Assembly: GCA_013176395.1 (NCBI GenBank)
Contig: JABMLP010000003.1
Location: 1,984,001-2,048,000, forward strand
Direction of reading: 5' to 3'
Origin: Venturia oleaginea
Taxonomy: Eukaryota > Ascomycota > Dothideomycetes > Venturiales > Venturiaceae
DNA: 64,000 nt
Each line of letters opens with the position of its first letter. The stretch's first letter is position 1. The position numbers were made by a program, and so were the translations under genes. A model generated the notes under the pieces. The model ran no database searches. It was not told where the DNA came from and saw only the letters and a program-made list of their open reading frames with translations. Of this stretch, positions 20,570-30,218 are shown piece by piece.

Positions 20570-22190
20570 ATGCGCCTGTTAAAGCGCTCACTGAACGGTG
20601 ACCTAGAGCTGATTTCGGTCGACGACGAAAACCTTCCTCGGTACGCTATCCTATCGCACACCTGGACTGACGGCGAAGAAGTCACATATGACGAGCTAGC
20701 GGCCGGCACAGGTAAGGACAAGCCTGGCTACGCCAAAATCCGCTTCTGTGTAGACAGAGCCGCTGAGAATGGGCTATAGTATCCCTGGGTAGACACATGT
20801 TGCATTAACAAATCTACTTTCCAGGAGCTTCAGACGGCCATTAATTCCATGTTCCGATGGTATCAGCGGGCAAGCAAATGCTACGTATTCCTGTCAGACG
20901 TCGAGGTGCCAGCCGAGGTCATCACCGCCCAAGACTTCCCGATAACATGGGTGGAAGCATTTCGAAGAAGCCGATGGTTCACGAGGGGCTGGACGCTGCA
21001 AGAGCTTCTGGCGCCGGCCACTGCTGACTTTTTCTCCAAGGAGGGCAAGCGTCTGGTGAGTAGGATATCGCTGGAGCAAGATATTCATGAAATTACGAAG
21101 ATTCTTATCAGGGCATTGAGGGGACAAAATCTATTGGAGTTGAGCGTTGAAGAGCGAATGAGCTGGGCAGCCAAACGCATAACAATCTTTAAGGAGGACA
21201 AAGTACACTGTCTCCTAGGGATCTTCAGTGTATTCTTACCGCTCATTTACGGAGAAGGAGAGGAATACGCAAGTGCACGGCTAAGAGAGGAGATACAAAA
21301 GCGGCAGGAAGGGCGGGGAACAGTGGGTTTGCATGACTTGACAGGTAACTTCTTGTTCAGGTAGGGTAGCACTCTTTTGTACGGGTTCTATGCAACTAAC
21401 AAGATACAGTCTCCTTATCATTATCCTTCCCAAAGAACGAATTCTTTGTCGGACGCGAAGACCAGCTTCAATCTCTCGAACAATTCCTCCTCCCGAACAC
21501 TCACCGACGTATAACATTATATGGGTTAGGGGGCTGATGCAAATCAGCACTTGCCCTTGAAGTTGCATATCGCGCGCTGGCTCGACACGCTGGACGACTG
21601 GTCTTCTGGGTGCCTGCTATCAGCCAAGAGAGCTTCGAGCTCGCATATCGGGAGATCGGCATCAGTTTGCGCGAACCAGGGATAACCGATGATAAAGCAG
21701 ACGTCAAGGGGCTTGTTAAGAAGGCGTTAAGCTCGGATCGTGTGGGTCAGTGGCTGATGATTGTCGACAATGCCGACGACCCTAGTATCCTGATGGGAGG
21801 TACTACTAGCTACGTAGGGTCAGCTCGACTACTCAATTATCTCCCACATAGTAATGGAGGCAAGATCCTGTTCACGACACGAAGTAGGAAAGCTGCGGGA
21901 GATCTGACGAAGAACAGTGTTTTGGAGCTAACGGATATGAACAAAGCTGAAGCTCTCCAATTACTGACACGACGGATATCAAAGAACGAACTTCTCAATA
22001 ACAAGGAATCTGCCGACAAGCTGTTAGAGCTACTGACAGATTTACCACTTGCTATTGTACAGGCAGCAGCTTTTATCAACAGCAATGATAGCTCAGTATC
22101 CGAGTACATCTTATTATTCCGAAATACAGCTAGGGTTAGAACGGGTCTATTAAACCAAGAAATCCAGCGCGTCAAGAATCGTGAAGTTTG
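20570..22190 (+). pseudogene. HET/NB-ARC NLR-type allorecognition gene, broken
   Basis: The ATG at 20570 starts MRLLKR, typical of HET-domain NLRs. HET motifs follow: YAILSHTW, then WVDTCCINKS, then FTRGWTLQELLAP. A TAG at about 20777 replaces the codon before YPWVDTCC. After a probable intron (about 21345-21410) comes an NB-ARC nucleotide-binding domain: FFVGREDQLQSLEQF, Walker A GLGG followed by TGA where the family has a glycine codon region, Walker B WLMIVDNADD, sensor ILFTTRSRK and LPLAIVQAAAFI. The sequence ends in unrelated DNA near 22190, without the repeat domain (TPR, WD or ankyrin) that normally senses a partner. Intact relatives trigger heterokaryon incompatibility cell death. Two stops and the missing C-terminus make it a pseudogene. 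Confidence 0.85.
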
Positions 22191-22194
22191 TGAC

Positions 22195-22590
22195 GTCGGA
22201 GTATTAGGTGCATGCGTAGGCTTTTTGTGCCGAATATAGGAATTATTGCCATAGCATGCATTTCGATGACGAGTATGAGTAAGAGGAGCAGTACACAGTA
22301 GGGCGGAAGAATGGAGACGTTTTGAAATATCGCCCGAGCGCGAGAGTAGCCAATTGAAGCAAAAGTGTGTACAATGAGTGTGAACGAATTACCATCAATT
22401 TCTTGATACCGATGTATCAACCACCCTCCTTTATATTCACAATCGGGATTTCAAACACCAGCCCCTAGCAAAGGCGAGAATCCCCCTCAAAACACAAGCA
22501 GTGAAAAAAAAAAACTAACCACCCATCCAGCTCGCCGTCCAGGTCCCCTTCCGCAGCGACTACCCCACCTGCGTACCCTCTCATCCAATT
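22195..22590. other. spacer, no gene seen
   Basis: Includes an A-run near 22505-22516. No motif or repeat shared with other parts of the window. Confidence 0.4.
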
Positions 22591-22959
22591 TCAGATTCGA
22601 ATACAGTTGTAGTCGACAGAAACTCCTAAATTGTTCTTACGAGGAGCAGTAAGGGTTGGGTGATACACTCTCTTGAAGTATGCTACCGGTCCCAAGTCAT
22701 CACTTGGTGGGGCTAAGGTATTATAAACTATGTAACAATATCGCCCGGAAGCATCCCAACTTCGTTTCCCCCTATTGCAGTTCCTTTCCTCGAAGGCTCT
22801 AAACGATGGATCATAAGCCGGGTCAAATCCTTCTCTGCAGTGTGCATAACAGCGGACATCAGCGTGGGCTCGGAGAGCGAATAGAGCGAGAGCGATGATT
22901 GGAAGCTTCACTGTCGCTAGTTAGGGCCGTTAGGATTGCGAGTGGCAGGACACTATACT
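22591..22959 (-). CDS. small secreted cysteine-containing protein, candidate effector
   Basis: The main exon (22591-22910) encodes a 17-residue hydrophobic signal peptide (KLPIIALALFALRAHA) and a mature part of about 89 residues with five cysteines (RCYAHC, RNC, RYC, and the C-terminal YNC). No ATG lies in this frame: the codon at the expected start is GTG, and a TAA lies 12 bases upstream. A consensus splice solves this. An A at 22959, a GTATAG donor (22953-22958), CCTAAC branch sites and a GCGACAG acceptor (ending 22911) leave TGAAG, so the spliced message reads ATG AAG with the start codon split by a 48-nt intron. Function unknown; size, secretion and cysteines fit the effector-like class. 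An upstream in-frame start in another exon is the alternative. Confidence 0.65.
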
Positions 22960-23149
22960 AGTTGGGATTGGAGACAGCTGTCGAGTAACGAAGAGGAGGG
23001 TAGAAGGTGGAGGTAGAATGTTAGAATAGGTTGAAGAGTAGTGACGAAGATGGATGAACTTCGAAGTGCCGTTGGCGTGAGGAAACTAGCGTGAAGGAAG
23101 TAGCGTATGATAAAAGTGATGCAGACGAAGAGGTGTGGTAAGCTGTCCA

Positions 23150-23157
23150 TTTTATAC
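23150..23157 (-). promoter_or_regulatory. TATA box candidate for the small secreted protein gene
   Basis: The minus strand reads GGGTATAAAATGG here, about 190 bp before the predicted start codon, leaving room for a 5' UTR that contains the intron. Confidence 0.45.
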
Positions 23158-23159
23158 CC

Positions 23160-23892
23160 GGCTCAAGTTCCCAGCTTCACACGCACAACTAGGTTTGGTA
23201 TAACATCTAAATTTAGTGACGGAGATTAGCCATGCCACCCTTATTTCGCGTACCGCGGAACTTCGAGCTATCCTAGATACTAAGAGATTTACTACTTTAG
23301 CTTGGTAGTTTAGCTCATTACTTCTTTACTAGTAATTATAATTTTAATAATCGCACCAATCAATCTCTATCGATAAGTAGGCCGCTCTGCTTCCCGCGGT
23401 ATTGCTCGGATACCTCAGAATTCAATGGTACAACTCTGAACATTTAATCTCGAGCCATCCTAGATGCTGAGAAAATCGGCACTTTACTACGGTCGCATTC
23501 ATTCGCTACTTAATTTAAAATTTCTATAACCTTTACGCTGAACGAGCAAAACAGAGTGATTCGAAAGTAGATTCAACACGAACTTAACGATAGGAGCCGA
23601 TGAACAGAACGAGTGTCACCCTGTGACTTGAATGTATTGACTAAAGAGGTTAAGTACACCGTGGCATCTGCATGCATATATATGCATGTCAATGCATTCC
23701 TTGGTATCTATCACGTGCACTATGCCTGAGGTATCAAGGGCTGGCATGCCACTGTTCAACAAGAACCGTACCTTGAACTGCCTAGTAGTAGATAGGCTAC
23801 TTCACTTCTCGTGGCATTGTGTTACAGATCACCTCAAGACCGAAGAGCAGGAACAACTGGACTTGCAGAGGATGGTTGGATAAAAAGAAGTT
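23160..23892. other. AT-rich spacer, no gene recognised
   Basis: AT-rich in part (23300-23360 and 23500-23540). The phrase GAGCTATCCTAGATAC/GAGCCATCCTAGATGC occurs twice (about 23265 and 23452), with similar following text, suggesting a decayed duplication of about 190 bp period. Confidence 0.4.
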
Positions 23893-25797
23893 GTTGTTAG
23901 GACTGATGTGGAGTGGAATCCGTTGGGCGCACAGGAGGAGACTGGTGCAACCAGATCAGTCCTAAGAGAGAATAGTACGTGTAGGAGTCACGTGATGTTC
24001 CCACAGTTCCCATAGCACTTGGCATTGCCCACAGTGTGGGAAGTGAAAAACAGCACACACAGCGAGAACTCAATTTTTGGAATTTACAGAAGTATCATCT
24101 AAGGATCATCAAAACACCTCTGCCAGTGGCCGCTCCGGCCTCTAGAGGCCATCGCGCGTCCCTCAGCGTCGATGAGATATCTCTAGAGTCGCCGTCGCGG
24201 CCACCGCAGAGCAAGCAGACGAATACATGAGCAAGCTACACGAACGATGCGTCCACCAAAGACAACAGCAACCATCTAGTCACTATCTCCCGGCTAGTCC
24301 ATCACCCCAGATGACACTGCAACGCTCCGAGTCGACGAGTCACTGCTAGAACGGCAATACCTTCAACACAACTCAAACACCAGACGCCCGGTGTGCAACA
24401 ATCGGCACCACACACCACTGCAACGACTAGACAATCTCTCCCAACGTCTTGGCAAACCGTCCTGCTACAAGCTGTTGCCCAGAGCCTTGAGCCTCTCCCC
24501 AAACTGTTGCGTCCCAGTTATGGCATTGGCAAGAGTAGGTGCGCGACACAGTAAGTAGTAAGGACGCATAGAAGGAGCCTATTGGCGGCAAATCCCCTCC
24601 CTGTAAGCTAGCAGACGTAGCCTTGAGCCTCTCCCCAGACTGTTGCGTCCCAGTTATGGCAGTGGCAAGAGTAGGTGCGCGATATAGCAAGCAGGGAGAG
24701 CGACTGGCAGCAGATAGGCTCCGACTATAAGACGACAGGTCTACAACACAATCGGTGCGACACGATACGGCAGCTGCTAGAGAACCTCATCTACTATCGT
24801 CTCCGCAAACCGTCCTGCTGCAAGCTGATGTCCAGAGCCTTGAGCCTCTCCCCAAACTGTTGCGTCCCAGTTATGGCATTGGCAAGAGTAGGTGCGCAAC
24901 ACAGTAAGCAGTAAGGACGTATAGAAGGAGCTTATTGGCGGCAAATCCCCTCCCTACAAGCCAGCAGACGTAGCCTTGAGCCTCTCCCCAGACTGTTGCG
25001 TCCCAGTTATGGCATTGGCAAGAGTAGGAGCGCGATATAGCAAGTAGGAAGAGCGACTAGCAGCAGATAGGCTCCGACTATAAGACGGCAGGTCTATAGC
25101 ACGATCGGCGCCATACAATACGGCAGCTACCAGACAGCCTCGTCCACGGGCATACCCGGAGTATCACACCGAAGCAGCGAAATCACGACTACGATGGTTA
25201 CTATTGTCTCCAGCATCACACAACCAAATACACCGCCGCATAGGAATCTGGTGCAAGGCAACTTTCACAAGCAGAAACATACTTAGGGAACCCATTGGCC
25301 TTGAGGGATAAGGCGAAACAGATAGACAAAGCTGAGCATTAGAGGGAGACTGTAGGTAGAAGGATAGCGAAACACGAGGCATTGCCTCTTGAGTCTACAT
25401 AGCACAGATATACTAGCAGAATAACCAGTATCTACAAGAGCCAGCGGGCATTTGGAGATACTGGTTAAGGGAAAAGAGGGAGGACGGAGGGGACAGCTGG
25501 TCTTGTTTCAGTGAACGGGGCGAAGTGGGGCGCGGTGGATTATATAATCTATCACGTGTCGGCTGTCTGATGAAGTCCTCCTAACCGGACATAGCTGCCT
25601 GATTAAGCGGCTGCAACCGAGTAGGATAAAATCAATCAATCAATCAGTGTGGGAAGTGTGGGAAGAGCCAAGAGGTGTGGGAATACACCTTGGCACCCAG
25701 AACCAGAAGGGTATATAGGGAGGACGTTGGACGGACTTTCCTTTCTCTCTTGGTGGTTATCTCATGTTATGTTTCTCACATAGGAGCTTCTTCAATT
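23893..25797 (+). repeat. LTR of a retrotransposon, split by a LINE-related insertion
   Basis: The left part (about 23893-24045) starts TGTTGTTAGGACTGATG. The right part (25645-25797) ends GGAGCTTCTTCAA. The right part is also found, inverted, at 9531-9612. Between them lies the 1.6-kb element at 24046-25644 with its target duplication, so the two parts were once contiguous, about 290 bp. The right end abuts the Harbinger transposase, which is cut there. No second LTR or internal region is seen. Confidence 0.7.
24046..25644 (+). mobile_element. non-autonomous LINE-related element, copy 1
   Basis: A 1.6-kb unit is flanked by a 14-bp target duplication (CAGTGTGGGAAGTG at 24032-24045 and 25645-25658). 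It starts AAAAACAGCACACACAGCGA and ends with an AATC tandem tail. The last 270 bp are similar to the 3' UTR of the LINE at 11080-11829. It has no coding frame of note. Inside, a 57-bp core (CCTTGAGCCTCTCCCC...) occurs four times (starting about 24486, 24621, 24838, 24974) in two larger units of about 350 and 300 bp. It is nearly identical to 46822-48427. Confidence 0.85.
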
Positions 25798-25811
25798 AAC
25801 TCGGAATCTTC

Positions 25812-26906
25812 TTGTATATCGCCGGCTCAGGGTGTCCAATGCGAACTGCCGGGGCTCACTGGAAGCTTGGTATCAGTCAAGTATCGACATTCTTCCACGA
25901 AGTACTGAATGCCTTGGTGAAACTAGCAGCTCATAATATCAAAATGTACGGACCTGACGAGGACATTCCGATCCCAGCGAAGATTCTGGAGCTGCCGGGC
26001 AAGATGTCACCCTATTTCGACGATTGTATCGGTGCTGTAGACGGGACCTTGATATATTGTTCCGTGAAGGGCAAAGATCGCGACCGAGATGGTGAGGATA
26101 GCGCTTTTCGTTGTCGCAAAGGCTTCCTTGCGCAGAATGTCCTCGGGTTTGTAGATTTTGATATGAACTTCAAGTTGGTGTACGGAGGATGGGAGGGAAC
26201 CGCTCATGACGCGACTGTGTTCAATGCTGCTCGTCAAGAAGGCCTAATGAATTCACCTCGCGGTAGGTTTTGGTTAGCAGATGCTGGATACTCGAAAAAG
26301 GATGGCTATGGTGGCTTACTTCTTGCGCCGTATATACGGACTCGCTATCATCTTGCAGAATGGAGAAAAGGCGACAAGAAACCACAGAACAAAGAGGAGT
26401 TGTTCAATCTACGACACGCGAAGCTTCGCAACGTGGTGGAGAGGGTGTACGGTGTACTGAAAAGCCGATTCCAGATATTCCGAGCAGCTCGTGATGGCTT
26501 CAGCTTGAAGACTCAAACCAAGATTGTATATGCCCTATCCGCAGTTCATAACTGGATCAATGGCCATGGAGGCAAGCCGAAGAAGGAGTGGAGGAAGCTC
26601 AAAGATGCGAGGCCTGGCACAGAGGCGGCGAAGTTGTATGAGGAGATACTTGTCGAGAGAGCCGTAGCTCAGCAGAATAGCGCTCCTCAAGCTGAGTTTC
26701 GGAGTGATATTAATGCTACTGCAATGGGACGTCAAATGCACGAAATGAGAGATAGAATAGCCACGGAGATGTGGGATACTTATCAGCTAGTTCTCCAGGA
26801 AAGAGGCCGTCGCCGTGAGCCTCCAGAGTGGCAGAGTAGCAATTCTGAGCTTAGTGAGTCGTCTGGAATAGATAATATAGAGGAGGGCGATTTGGATGAA
26901 GAGTGA
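25812..26906 (+). CDS. PIF/Harbinger transposase (DDE_Tnp_4 type), N-terminus cut
   Basis: The open frame gives about 364 aa and has no convincing start, because the 5' end is cut by the LTR at 25797. The text LGISQVSTFFHEVLNALVKL is the end of the N-terminal helical region. The nuclease domain shows CIGAVDGTLI (first Asp), GWEGTAHDATVFN, then LADAGYSKKDGY (second Asp) and NVVERVYGVLKSRF (Glu). The C-terminal tail is acidic. Harbinger transposases need a partner MYB-like protein, and that gene lies convergently at 27650-34715. All catalytic residues are present, but the missing N-terminus probably makes it inactive. Confidence 0.88.
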   Translation: MYIAGSGCPMRTAGAHWKLGISQVSTFFHEVLNALVKLAAHNIKMYGPDEDIPIPAKILELPGKMSPYFDDCIGAVDGTLIYCSVKGKDRDRDGEDSAFRCRKGFLAQNVLGFVDFDMNFKLVYGGWEGTAHDATVFNAARQEGLMNSPRGRFWLADAGYSKKDGYGGLLLAPYIRTRYHLAEWRKGDKKPQNKEELFNLRHAKLRNVVERVYGVLKSRFQIFRAARDGFSLKTQTKIVYALSAVHNWINGHGGKPKKEWRKLKDARPGTEAAKLYEEILVERAVAQQNSAPQAEFRSDINATAMGRQMHEMRDRIATEMWDTYQLVLQERGRRREPPEWQSSNSELSESSGIDNIEEGDLDEE

Positions 26907-26909
26907 TAC

Positions 26910-27649
26910 GTACAGTTACGAAATTTGTTATCAAGAATCGGAGTTGAGGTTGTAAATATACGTTTTTTGAATATATTCCGGTCAACTTTTGAACAAGAAC
27001 TGAGATCTATATACAATCCTTTCTACACCAACGCCACCACCTTCAATTCATGCGATTGTAGGCTCAAAACAACCGGAAAGTTATAAAAATTCTAAGTACT
27101 TAACAGTATTAAGTTCTGTTCGGGCGATCTCTAGCGATAAGCTTAGGAGTAACGTGTATTCTGTTGTGGTAAAATATGGGGAAATAACAGGGTTTAATTC
27201 AGGGTCTAGTATCCGAGCGCCGGACGGTCTATTCTGATACCTCAACTTCAGAGCTAGCTGGAGTGAGTAGCACCTTACCGTTTTAGGCGAAATATTATTT
27301 GTTAAGAAGCCCTGCAAACGCTGAATGCAACGCATTCAAAATTATTATAATCCGATCAGTACGAGGTTACTGAACAGGGGCGGGAAGTAGACGACCATTT
27401 TGACAACGGGTAAGGCTGAAGATCCCGCCTTGCAGCCGTTAGGGTCTAAACAACACCTCGAATTCCAGCAATCTTCCTAATAACGCAACCTACAAAAGGT
27501 CAACTCGCCTAATGTCGGTATGAAAAGATGCGCAATACTTGGAAACCCGTTTATTTAAGTCTATGTATATAAATATACTGGTGGTTGAGAGCAGAAAGGA
27601 GTTACGAGGTTATACCGAGAACCCGAGAACGCTAACGAGATCTATCAAT
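26910..27649. other. spacer between convergent Harbinger genes
   Basis: AT-rich; no gene seen. In intact Harbinger elements this is the non-coding gap between transposase and MYB-like gene. Confidence 0.45.
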
Positions 27650-29293
27650 CTAGCTACTATCTTCATCTACAACACCACCATCAAAAGCTATATCGTCGTC
27701 AACAACGTCCTCATTCTCGTCCTCACTCTCGCTAGAGTCCTCCTCCGAAGCGCTTACGTTCTCTATAGCAGCCTTACGTCGCTCCCGATCTTTCTGCTTC
27801 TCTCTACGTACAACTCCAACCCTAGTTTGGTTCATATTCTTGAGTTGACGCTCCTTCTCTGCTTGCCTATCCTTCCACGCCTCATCGAGGATTACAGTAT
27901 CACCGAGTTCCTTCTTTACCCACTGTTCCATCATACTCTCTGGCCAGGCGTAGAACTGATCGGCCTTGCGATCATCATGGTAGAACACCTCATTGACAGA
28001 CATTAGGACTTCTGGATTGCCCTTGAAGATGTCGAGATTCTGCGCCCGCTTCATTGCTTTTGCCATTATAGACTCTCCTCTCTCGGTGACTCGTACAACT
28101 GGCTTGCCTAGGGCCACTGCAAGTTGTCTAAATCCAGTATCTTTCGTACTCGCGGCATTGGCAAGTGCAGCTTTTCTCAACTCCAACTTTGTAGGCTTCA
28201 CTGACACCCTAGGGTTCTTGCCTCGCTGCGAAGGTGAAGGTGAAGCTGAACTCGACGACCTTGTAAAGGTAGAGTCATCGTCGAAATCGTCCTCGTCGCT
28301 ATCCGAACCCGCCATTCTAGAGATTGACTTCGCGCCTCTCCCGTCCGCCAACCGATCACCTAGTAATTGTCCGATAGCATCCATATTCTCTGGTAGCTTT
28401 GACTTGAAGCGGAAGCACTCTCTGTACTTCTTGTAGTGTGCCTTCATCGTCTCTACGTCATTCACAAAGACACCTGGCTCGATGTGAGGATAATCGCGAA
28501 GAACGCCATTCTCGCGAGTCCCATTTCGAGTCCACCCAGAGCAGTGATCCGGGTTGCCGTAGTGAGCGCAATATGCATTCCAACTGTTCTTTATCGTCTG
28601 CCACTTGCTAACCAGTCTCTCTTTTGTCATAGGCGGAGCTGCCGGGTTTGTCTGCGCTTGATCTACTCCAATACAAGCGTTATCGTATGCCTCATCCTTC
28701 CAAGAAGCGCCATTCTGTAGACCACAGTTCTTTGACTCTACAAAGGAATCAATCATGGCAAGGAGGGTCGGTGAGTTCCACGGATAATTCGCTTGCTTCT
28801 CCTTCCTTTTCGACGCTGATGACGAAGGCGTAGGCGTAGAACTCTCACTACGCGTAGGAGTCTTGTCTCTAGCCGCAAGGCTTCGAGCAGGAGCAGATTC
28901 GGTTGTTGACCGCACTGAAACGCTTCTATCTCGCGGTTGTATACTTGGAGGTTGTATACTTGGAGGTTGTATACTTAGGTTGTGTACTTGGAGGTTGTGT
29001 ACTTGGAGGTTGTGTACTTGAAGGTTGTGTACTTGGAGGTGTAGGTGGAGGGAACGGCGATGTAGGACTATCGAGGGCGCCGGTAGGGTCCGGATAAGTC
29101 GACTGCAATGCTGGGTCTATTGTAGTATCTTCTTTGGCTTTCTTCTTATTCTTGCTAATACTTGGTATAGCAGTAGCAGCCCTTTTTCGAGGCTGTTTTT
29201 GAGGCTCCTCCGCGGGCTTTTGGGAGTCATTTTCGGCGCCCTCTGGCGACGTAGAACGCCCGCCAAAAGGTACGGTTGATTTGCGATCTCTAG

Positions 29294-29422
29294 TGTCAAA
29301 TGAACTCATTTCATTCACCTCATTTGTACTAGCTTGAACACGAGCCCCTCAATCGTGTATATATATGGGCATGCCCACGATCATCAATTCAGAATTTAGT
29401 CTGCTTCATCTACCTTTTGACA
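29294..29422 (+). repeat. 5' LTR of the copia element
   Basis: 129 bp, beginning TGTCAAATGAACTC and ending CCTTTTGACA, matching 34571-34697. It contains a TATATATATGGG stretch, a possible TATA signal. Confidence 0.9.
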
Positions 29423-29436
29423 GGTTATGAGCCCGG
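29423..29436 (+). other. primer binding site matching the initiator tRNA-Met anticodon arm
   Basis: Directly after the 5' LTR comes GGTTATGAGCCCGG. Its complement, GGGCTCATAACC, is the anticodon stem-loop of initiator tRNA-Met (CAT anticodon). Copia-type elements are known to prime from a half-tRNA cut in the anticodon loop, which fits this site; the usual TGG complementary to a tRNA 3' end is absent. Confidence 0.7.
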
Positions 29437-29727
29437 GCTTGCACTACCGCTGTGCCCATATATAATTTGCCCTACCACGCAAAGCAGATTCCTTGGTGTT
29501 GAATCACCACGCGGCCAACGGCTTTCTATGACCCATTCGAACCCTCCCGCTGATCTCTCTCGCGTCAAGGCACACGACAAATCTCAGAACCTCGTCAATT
29601 GCGCTTCTAGTTACTACAAGCCTGTTCACGCCGCTTCTCAGGTCTCTCGCTCCCCTACACGTCAGTAACATCACCCGTACAGTTCCTATCGCTCATACAA
29701 ATCCTTGCATTAGCTAAGTGGTCTTCG

Positions 29728-30165
29728 ATCATGTCTCCGTGACCCGCTAGGACGGTGAGCAGGCATGCAATCAATGCTGAAATTTAAGCCAGATCTCTCG
29801 GTCATGTCTCCGTGACCCGCTAGGACGGTGAGCAGACATGCACTCATGGCTGAAACTTTAGCCAAATCTCTCGATCATGTCTCCGTGGCCCGCTAGGACG
29901 GTGAGCAGACATGCACTCATGGCCGAAACTTAAGCCAGATCTCTCGATCATGTCTCCGTGACCCGCTAGGACGGCGAGCAGACATGCACTCATGGCTGAA
30001 ACTTAAGCCAAATCTCTCGATCATGTCTCCGTGACCCGCTAGGACGGTGAGCAGACATGCACTCATGGCTGAAACTTAAGCCAAATCTCTCGATCATGTC
30101 TCCGTGACCCGCTAGGACGGTGAGCAGACATGCACTCATGGCTGAAACTTAAGCCAAATCTCCTC
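29728..30165 (+). repeat. six tandem 73-bp repeats in the copia leader
   Basis: Units start at 29728, 29801, 29874, 29947, 30020 and 30093, all 73 bp. Each contains ATGTCTCCGTGA, a three-codon open frame, and a copy of the sequence around the gag start (CACTCATGGCTGAAACTTAAGCC). In units 3 to 6 the copy reads Met-Ala-Glu-Thr-stop, while the real start at 30219 reads Met-Ala-Glu-Thr-Gln. Unit 1 has lost the ATG and unit 2 reads through the stop position. Confidence 0.9.
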
Positions 30166-30218
30166 GACTGCGACGATGCGATACAATCACTAAGTTGTCA
30201 TATTCTCAATCTACACTC

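Noticed and set aside
24302..24502. Cysteine-rich 66-codon minus-strand frame, also at 47079-47279
   Set aside because: Lies in the non-coding interior of both LINE-related copies; the repeat is conserved because the copies are young, not because of coding.
29728..30165. CRISPR-like array
   Set aside because: The 73-bp units are direct tandem repeats without spacers, in a eukaryotic retrotransposon leader.
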